Shown here in pieces: positions 60,354 to 64,000 of a DNA stretch of 64,000 nucleotides. Source of the DNA: Rikenellaceae bacterium (lineage in GTDB: Bacteria > Bacteroidota > Bacteroidia > Bacteroidales > UBA932). The DNA is taken from positions 62,001 to 126,000 of the forward strand of contig DPKJ01000003.1 in assembly GCA_003542575.1 (NCBI GenBank). Reading direction: 5' to 3'. Under the pieces are notes generated by a model. It was not told where the DNA came from, ran no database searches, and saw only the letters and a list, made by a program, of their open reading frames with translations. Made by a program: the position numbers and the translations under genes. Positions within the stretch are counted from its first letter, which is position 1. Every line of letters begins with the position of its first letter.

Positions 60354-62144
60354 ATGGGAAATAAAATAAGTATTACGATCAACGGCCAAAAGGTTGATGT
60401 GAAGCACGGAACATCTATTCTGGATGCTGCAACACAGGCAGGGGTAATTATCCCTACCCTGTGTTACCATAAAGACCTGTGCATTGCAGGTAACTGCCGG
60501 GTTTGTGTGGTTGAACTCGCAGGCCAGAAGAGGCTTGCAACAGCTTGTGCCACCCCTTGCGAAAGCGGTATGGAGGTTCTTACAAACACTTTAAAAGTAA
60601 GGAACTCCAGGAAGCACATCATTGAACTCCTTTTAACCGAACATAATGCAGACTGCACAAGCTGCTACAAGAACGGCAACTGCGAACTTCAGACTTTAGC
60701 TTCGGAGTATAAGATAATGAATCAGGATTTTATCCATCTTGTTCCATTTAAAAACTACACTGTTGACAAATTTTCGCCGTCAATCATTAAGGATGACAGC
60801 AAGTGTATAAGATGCCAGCGTTGCGTCAGGACATGTGCCGAACTTCAAAGTGTCAATGCCCTAACAATGGCTTTCAAAGGAGAACATGCCAAGGTGACCA
60901 CCTTCTTTGAAAAGACTATGAGTGAAGTTGTATGTACAAATTGCGGTCAATGCATAAACCACTGCCCTACCGGTGCTCTTGTTGAAAAGAATTACATTGA
61001 GGAGGTTTGGAATGCAATCTCAGACAAAAGTAAATATGTTGTAGTTCAGACAGCTCCGGCCGTTCGTGTTGGTTTGGGAGAAGAACTTGGTTTTGACCCT
61101 GGAATGAGGGTTACCGGAAAGATGGTTTCGGCTCTTAAAAAACTTGGTTTTGACGCCGTTATGGATACCGACTTTACTGCAGACCTAACCATTATGGAGG
61201 AGGGTACCGAACTTCTTACCAGGTTGAAAAAGGTTCTTGTTGATAAAGACAACACTGTTAAGTTGCCTATGGCAACCTCATGCTCACCCGGATGGATTAA
61301 GTTCATTGAACATATGTATCCTGAGTACCTCGACAACTTGTCTACATGTAAGTCACCACAACAGATGTTTGGTGCGCTTGTCAAGACCTATTATGCCAAG
61401 GCACGCAATCTTGACCCTGAGAGCATTGTATCTGTATCAATAATGCCATGTACTGCTAAAAAGTTTGAGGCAAGCCGTCCTGAAATGCATGACAGCGGCT
61501 ACCGCGATGTTGATTATGTCCTGACAACAAGGGAACTTGCCATCATGATAAAGCAGGCAGGTATTGACTTCCTTAAACTGGAAGATATGCATTACGACCG
61601 TATCATGGGAGAATCAACCGGAGCAGGTGTTATCTTCGGAGCTACCGGAGGTGTAATGGAGGCTGCACTTAGAACAGCCTACGAACTGGTTACCGGGAGA
61701 GAAGTTCCATTCGAAAACCTTAATATTACCCCTGTCAGGGGAGTTGAAGGGATTAAAGAGGCTAGCATAAAAATTGAAAAACCTCTTAAAGAGTGGTCAT
61801 TCCTTGACGGCGTAGAGTTAAAGTGCGCTGTTGCTCACGGATTGGCCAACGCAAAAATTGTTATGGATTCAATAAAAGCGGGTAAAGCCAGTTACCACTT
61901 TATAGAATTTATGGCGTGTCCGGGCGGTTGTTTGGGAGGTGGAGGTCAGCCGATACCTACCAATCCTGAAATAAGGGCTAAAAGGGCTGCCGCAATTTAT
62001 GCCGAAGATGCCGGAATGCCTATACGTAAATCTCATCAGAACCCTGAGGTAATTAAGATTTACGCCGATTTTCTGGGCAAGCCTTTGGGAGAAAAATCAC
62101 ACCATCTGCTGCACACAAAATATACTCCAAGAAAGAGGTTTTAA
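60354..62144 (+). CDS. hydA: [FeFe]-hydrogenase catalytic subunit
   Basis: A 596 aa hydrogenase (H2 production or uptake). N-terminal [2Fe-2S] domain with Cys37, 48, 51 and 65; a His-Cys3 [4Fe-4S] site (His97, Cys101, 104, 110); two ferredoxin-type clusters (Cys151/154/157/161 and 194/197/200/204); then the H-cluster domain with all three motifs: TSCSPGWIKF (Cys310), MPCTAKKFE (Cys366) and MACPGGCLGGGGQP. All catalytic cysteines are intact. The ending without a further [2Fe-2S] domain differs from the T. maritima type. The H-cluster maturases HydE, HydF and HydG are not in the window. Confidence 0.96.
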   Translation: MGNKISITINGQKVDVKHGTSILDAATQAGVIIPTLCYHKDLCIAGNCRVCVVELAGQKRLATACATPCESGMEVLTNTLKVRNSRKHIIELLLTEHNADCTSCYKNGNCELQTLASEYKIMNQDFIHLVPFKNYTVDKFSPSIIKDDSKCIRCQRCVRTCAELQSVNALTMAFKGEHAKVTTFFEKTMSEVVCTNCGQCINHCPTGALVEKNYIEEVWNAISDKSKYVVVQTAPAVRVGLGEELGFDPGMRVTGKMVSALKKLGFDAVMDTDFTADLTIMEEGTELLTRLKKVLVDKDNTVKLPMATSCSPGWIKFIEHMYPEYLDNLSTCKSPQQMFGALVKTYYAKARNLDPESIVSVSIMPCTAKKFEASRPEMHDSGYRDVDYVLTTRELAIMIKQAGIDFLKLEDMHYDRIMGESTGAGVIFGATGGVMEAALRTAYELVTGREVPFENLNITPVRGVEGIKEASIKIEKPLKEWSFLDGVELKCAVAHGLANAKIVMDSIKAGKASYHFIEFMACPGGCLGGGGQPIPTNPEIRAKRAAAIYAEDAGMPIRKSHQNPEVIKIYADFLGKPLGEKSHHLLHTKYTPRKRF

Positions 62145-62163
62145 ATTTGCGGAGTGTATAAAA

Positions 62164-62197
62164 AAATGAGGATGACCTGTTTTGGTCATCCTCATTT
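62164..62197. terminator. Bidirectional terminator between the two hydA genes
   Basis: Perfect 14 bp stem AAATGAGGATGACC / GGTCATCCTCATTT with a 6 nt loop (62178-62183), A-rich on the left and T-rich on the right. Serves both convergent hydrogenase genes. Confidence 0.9.
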
Positions 62198-62215
62198 CGT
62201 TATAAACACTTGAAG

Positions 62216-63988
62216 CTAGTAAATTCCACGCTCTTCATAATGAGTATGGAGCAGCTCATGTGACAAATGTCCTAAAGGTTCATTCAGGAACTCTTCATAA
62301 ATGGCCTTAATTGCAGGATTGTCATGAGATTTTCTTAATGGCATAAGCCTGTCCTCCTTGTAAATAGAATCTGCTCTCTTCTGACGAATCTCCCAGGTAG
62401 TAGGAATTGCTTGTCCTCCGCCACCCAGACATCCTCCGGGACAGGTCATCACCTCAATAAATGCATACGGTGACTTACCCTCCTCGATCTGATCAAGAAG
62501 AGCTCTTGCATTCTTAAGTGTGTGTGCAACTGCAACCTTAACTTTAGTACCTTTAATATCGAGTTCTGCCTCCTTAATTCCCTCAAAACCTCTAACAGCT
62601 GTGAGATCAATCTTATTAAGCGGTTTTCCTGTTAATACCTCATAAGCTGTTCTGACAGCAGCCTCCATAACTCCCCCCGTTGCACCAAAAATTACTCCGG
62701 CTCCTGTAGAGATTCCCAAAGGTTTGTCAAACTCCTCCTCCTGAAGCGTGCAGAAATCTATACCCGTCTTTTTAAACATCTTGGCGAGCTCTCTGGTAGT
62801 AAGTACATAATCAACATCATAAAAGTTATCTCTCTCTGTGAGGTTGAGTATATCTTTCCAGTAAGAGAATGCAGAGTTCATTTCAGGCCTTTTGCACTCA
62901 AATTTCTTTGCAGTACAAGGCATTATCGAAACAACAATAATCTTGCGAGGGTCAACATTCAGTTTTTCGGCATAATAGGTCTTTGCTACTGCGCCAAACA
63001 TCTGCTGTGGTGATTTACAAGTCGAGAGGTGATCCAGGGATTTGGGATAAAAGTGCTCAATGAACTTAATCCATCCCGGTGAACATGAAGTTATCATTGG
63101 AAGTGTTCCTCCGTTTTTAATACGATTGATAAGCTCATGTCCCTCCTCCATAATGGTTAGGTCGGCTGTAAACTGAGTGTCAAACACCTTGTCAAATCCA
63201 AGTTTTCTCAATGCAGCAACCATCTTGCCTGTCACAAGGGCTCCCTGTTCCATACCCATTGCTTCACCTATTCCTACTCTGATTGCAGGAGCAGTCTGGA
63301 CAATAACAATTTTCTCTTTGTTGTAAATATCCTCAAAAACCTCTTTCGTTTCGTCCTTTTCAACAATTGCCGCAGTAGGACAAACTAAAGCACACTGACC
63401 ACAATTGGTACAGGCAACATTCCCAAGTCCCTTGTCCTGATATGTAGAGACAATGCTTCTAAGTCCTCTCCCTGTAAAATCAATAGCATGAACAGTCTGA
63501 ACCTCAGCACACACAGCGATACATCTACCGCATAATATACACTTCTCAGGATTTCTCACCAAAGAAAGCGATGAATCATCAATTTTTTCAACAGGTTTAG
63601 TTTTGGCATAAGGAGTATCTTTAATACCGAGTGTTACGGTAAGTTCCTGAAGTTCACAATTCCCGTTTCTTTCGCAAATGAGACAATCCTTAGGGTGGTT
63701 GGCCAGCAATAGCTCAAGGTTAGTGGTTCTTGCCTGATTTATCGCAGGTGAATGGGTTGTTATCTCCATCCCTTCGTTAACCTGAGTAATACAAGATCTT
63801 ACCAGTGTCTTTGCCCCCTTGACATCAACAACACATATTCCGCATGAGGCATTACTCGAAACATCTTTTAAATAGCACAGAGAGGGAATTTTTATCCCAA
63901 TCTCCTTGCACGTTTCAAGTATTGTTGAGCCCTTAATTACCTGATAGGCTCTATTGTCTACAATAATGTTTATAAATTTATTTTCCAT
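62216..63988 (-). CDS. hydA: Second [FeFe]-hydrogenase catalytic subunit
   Basis: A 590 aa paralogue of the first HydA, encoded tail to tail with it. The same domain order is present: [2Fe-2S] (Cys38, 49, 52, 66), His-Cys3 site (ANHPKDCLICERNGNC), two ferredoxin clusters (CILCGRCIAVC and CTNCGQCALVC) and the H-cluster motifs TSCSPGWIKF, MPCTAKKFE and MTCPGGCLGGGGQ. Between L2 and the following TTRELA block it has about 14 more residues than the first copy (SYWKDILNLTERDNFY region). A good Shine-Dalgarno GGAGGAA lies at the window edge, 5 nt before the ATG, so the operon probably continues upstream beyond the window, perhaps with its own HydB/HydC. Confidence 0.95.
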   Translation of the reverse strand: MENKFINIIVDNRAYQVIKGSTILETCKEIGIKIPSLCYLKDVSSNASCGICVVDVKGAKTLVRSCITQVNEGMEITTHSPAINQARTTNLELLLANHPKDCLICERNGNCELQELTVTLGIKDTPYAKTKPVEKIDDSSLSLVRNPEKCILCGRCIAVCAEVQTVHAIDFTGRGLRSIVSTYQDKGLGNVACTNCGQCALVCPTAAIVEKDETKEVFEDIYNKEKIVIVQTAPAIRVGIGEAMGMEQGALVTGKMVAALRKLGFDKVFDTQFTADLTIMEEGHELINRIKNGGTLPMITSCSPGWIKFIEHFYPKSLDHLSTCKSPQQMFGAVAKTYYAEKLNVDPRKIIVVSIMPCTAKKFECKRPEMNSAFSYWKDILNLTERDNFYDVDYVLTTRELAKMFKKTGIDFCTLQEEEFDKPLGISTGAGVIFGATGGVMEAAVRTAYEVLTGKPLNKIDLTAVRGFEGIKEAELDIKGTKVKVAVAHTLKNARALLDQIEEGKSPYAFIEVMTCPGGCLGGGGQAIPTTWEIRQKRADSIYKEDRLMPLRKSHDNPAIKAIYEEFLNEPLGHLSHELLHTHYEERGIY

Positions 63989-63993
63989 AATTA

Positions 63994-64000
63994 TTCCTCC
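63994..64000 (-). promoter_or_regulatory. Strong ribosome binding site of the second hydA
   Basis: GGAGGAA read on the minus strand, 5 nt before the ATG at 63988. Strong Shine-Dalgarno sequences are uncommon in this window (metX and the second YitT gene are the other clear cases). Confidence 0.8.

Overview
This 64 kb window reads as chromosome of an anaerobic, fermentative member of the Bacteroidota, most likely order Bacteroidales. Indicators: AT-leaning sequence with the Bacteroidota -7 promoter element TAnnTTTG (clearest in front of tRNA-Asn); lipoproteins with short lipobox signals; an HU-CCDC81 domain protein, FISUMP and TonB_C domains, and stand-alone PAS proteins typical of the phylum; class I fumarase; and two [FeFe]-hydrogenase catalytic subunits. 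I cannot name the species. Almost all of the window is ordinary housekeeping DNA; the unexplained parts are two repeat loci and a block of unrecognised exported proteins.

Layout. 1-5339: aspartate-family amino acid operon (metY, cut by the window edge, then metX, fused aspartokinase/homoserine dehydrogenase, asd). 5431-7266: parE. 7267-8460: non-coding A-B-A-B-A repeat cluster plus a 130 bp perfect-ended inverted-repeat element. 8461-12846 (minus): two AraC-type regulators, two overlapping YitT-type membrane proteins, a PhzF-like enzyme. 12840-19300 (minus): leuS, an M28 peptidase fused to a TonB_C domain, a VOC protein, a PAS protein, gcvT, a SPOR lipoprotein. 19406-22752 (plus): DUF389 membrane protein, CapA-like phosphatase, PhoH. 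22784-25453 (minus): D-aminoacylase-like enzyme, ApbE. 25516-28394 (plus): FISUMP lipoprotein, LemA, two TPM proteins. 28415-30887 (minus): TolC-like protein, metallophosphoesterase. 30924-31832: cation diffusion facilitator. 31849-40165 (minus): fumarase, prfB with a programmed +1 frameshift, recX, TlpA-like lipoprotein, Ca2+-type P-ATPase, rlmN. 40229-46361 (plus): recA, trpS, dnaG, metG. 46538-47599 (minus): HU-CCDC81 protein. 47737-47810: tRNA-Asn. 47811-48478: second repeat locus. 48479-51116: divergent NRAMP-like transporter and, convergent to it, a serine beta-lactamase-like hydrolase. 51278-53927: TM2, DUF2752 and repeat lipoprotein genes. 54052-58402: five exported proteins of unknown function, two of them tandem paralogues. 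58672-62144: hydCBA-like hydrogenase operon. 62216-63988 (minus): second hydA.

How the genes work together. The amino acid cluster carries aspartyl phosphate to homoserine and on to homocysteine through O-acetylhomoserine. The NuoE-, NuoF- and HydA-like subunits can assemble an NAD(H)-linked, soluble [FeFe]-hydrogenase for disposal of fermentation electrons. recA and recX, and dnaG with the tRNA synthetases, form a conserved information-processing section.

Most interesting signals: (i) the same two non-coding modules, A and B, alternate at two loci 40 kb apart (A-B-A-B-A and B'-A'-B'), each module bounded by its own inverted repeats; (ii) the 54-58.4 kb block of co-directional exported proteins; (iii) RF2 autoregulatory frameshifting; (iv) the M28-TonB_C fusion; (v) an NRAMP-like protein lacking the canonical metal-binding motif; (vi) an AraC regulator with an insertion between its two helix-turn-helix motifs; (vii) paired convergent [FeFe]-hydrogenases with a compact NuoF-like partner. 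No CRISPR array, prophage, transposase or integrase was seen.
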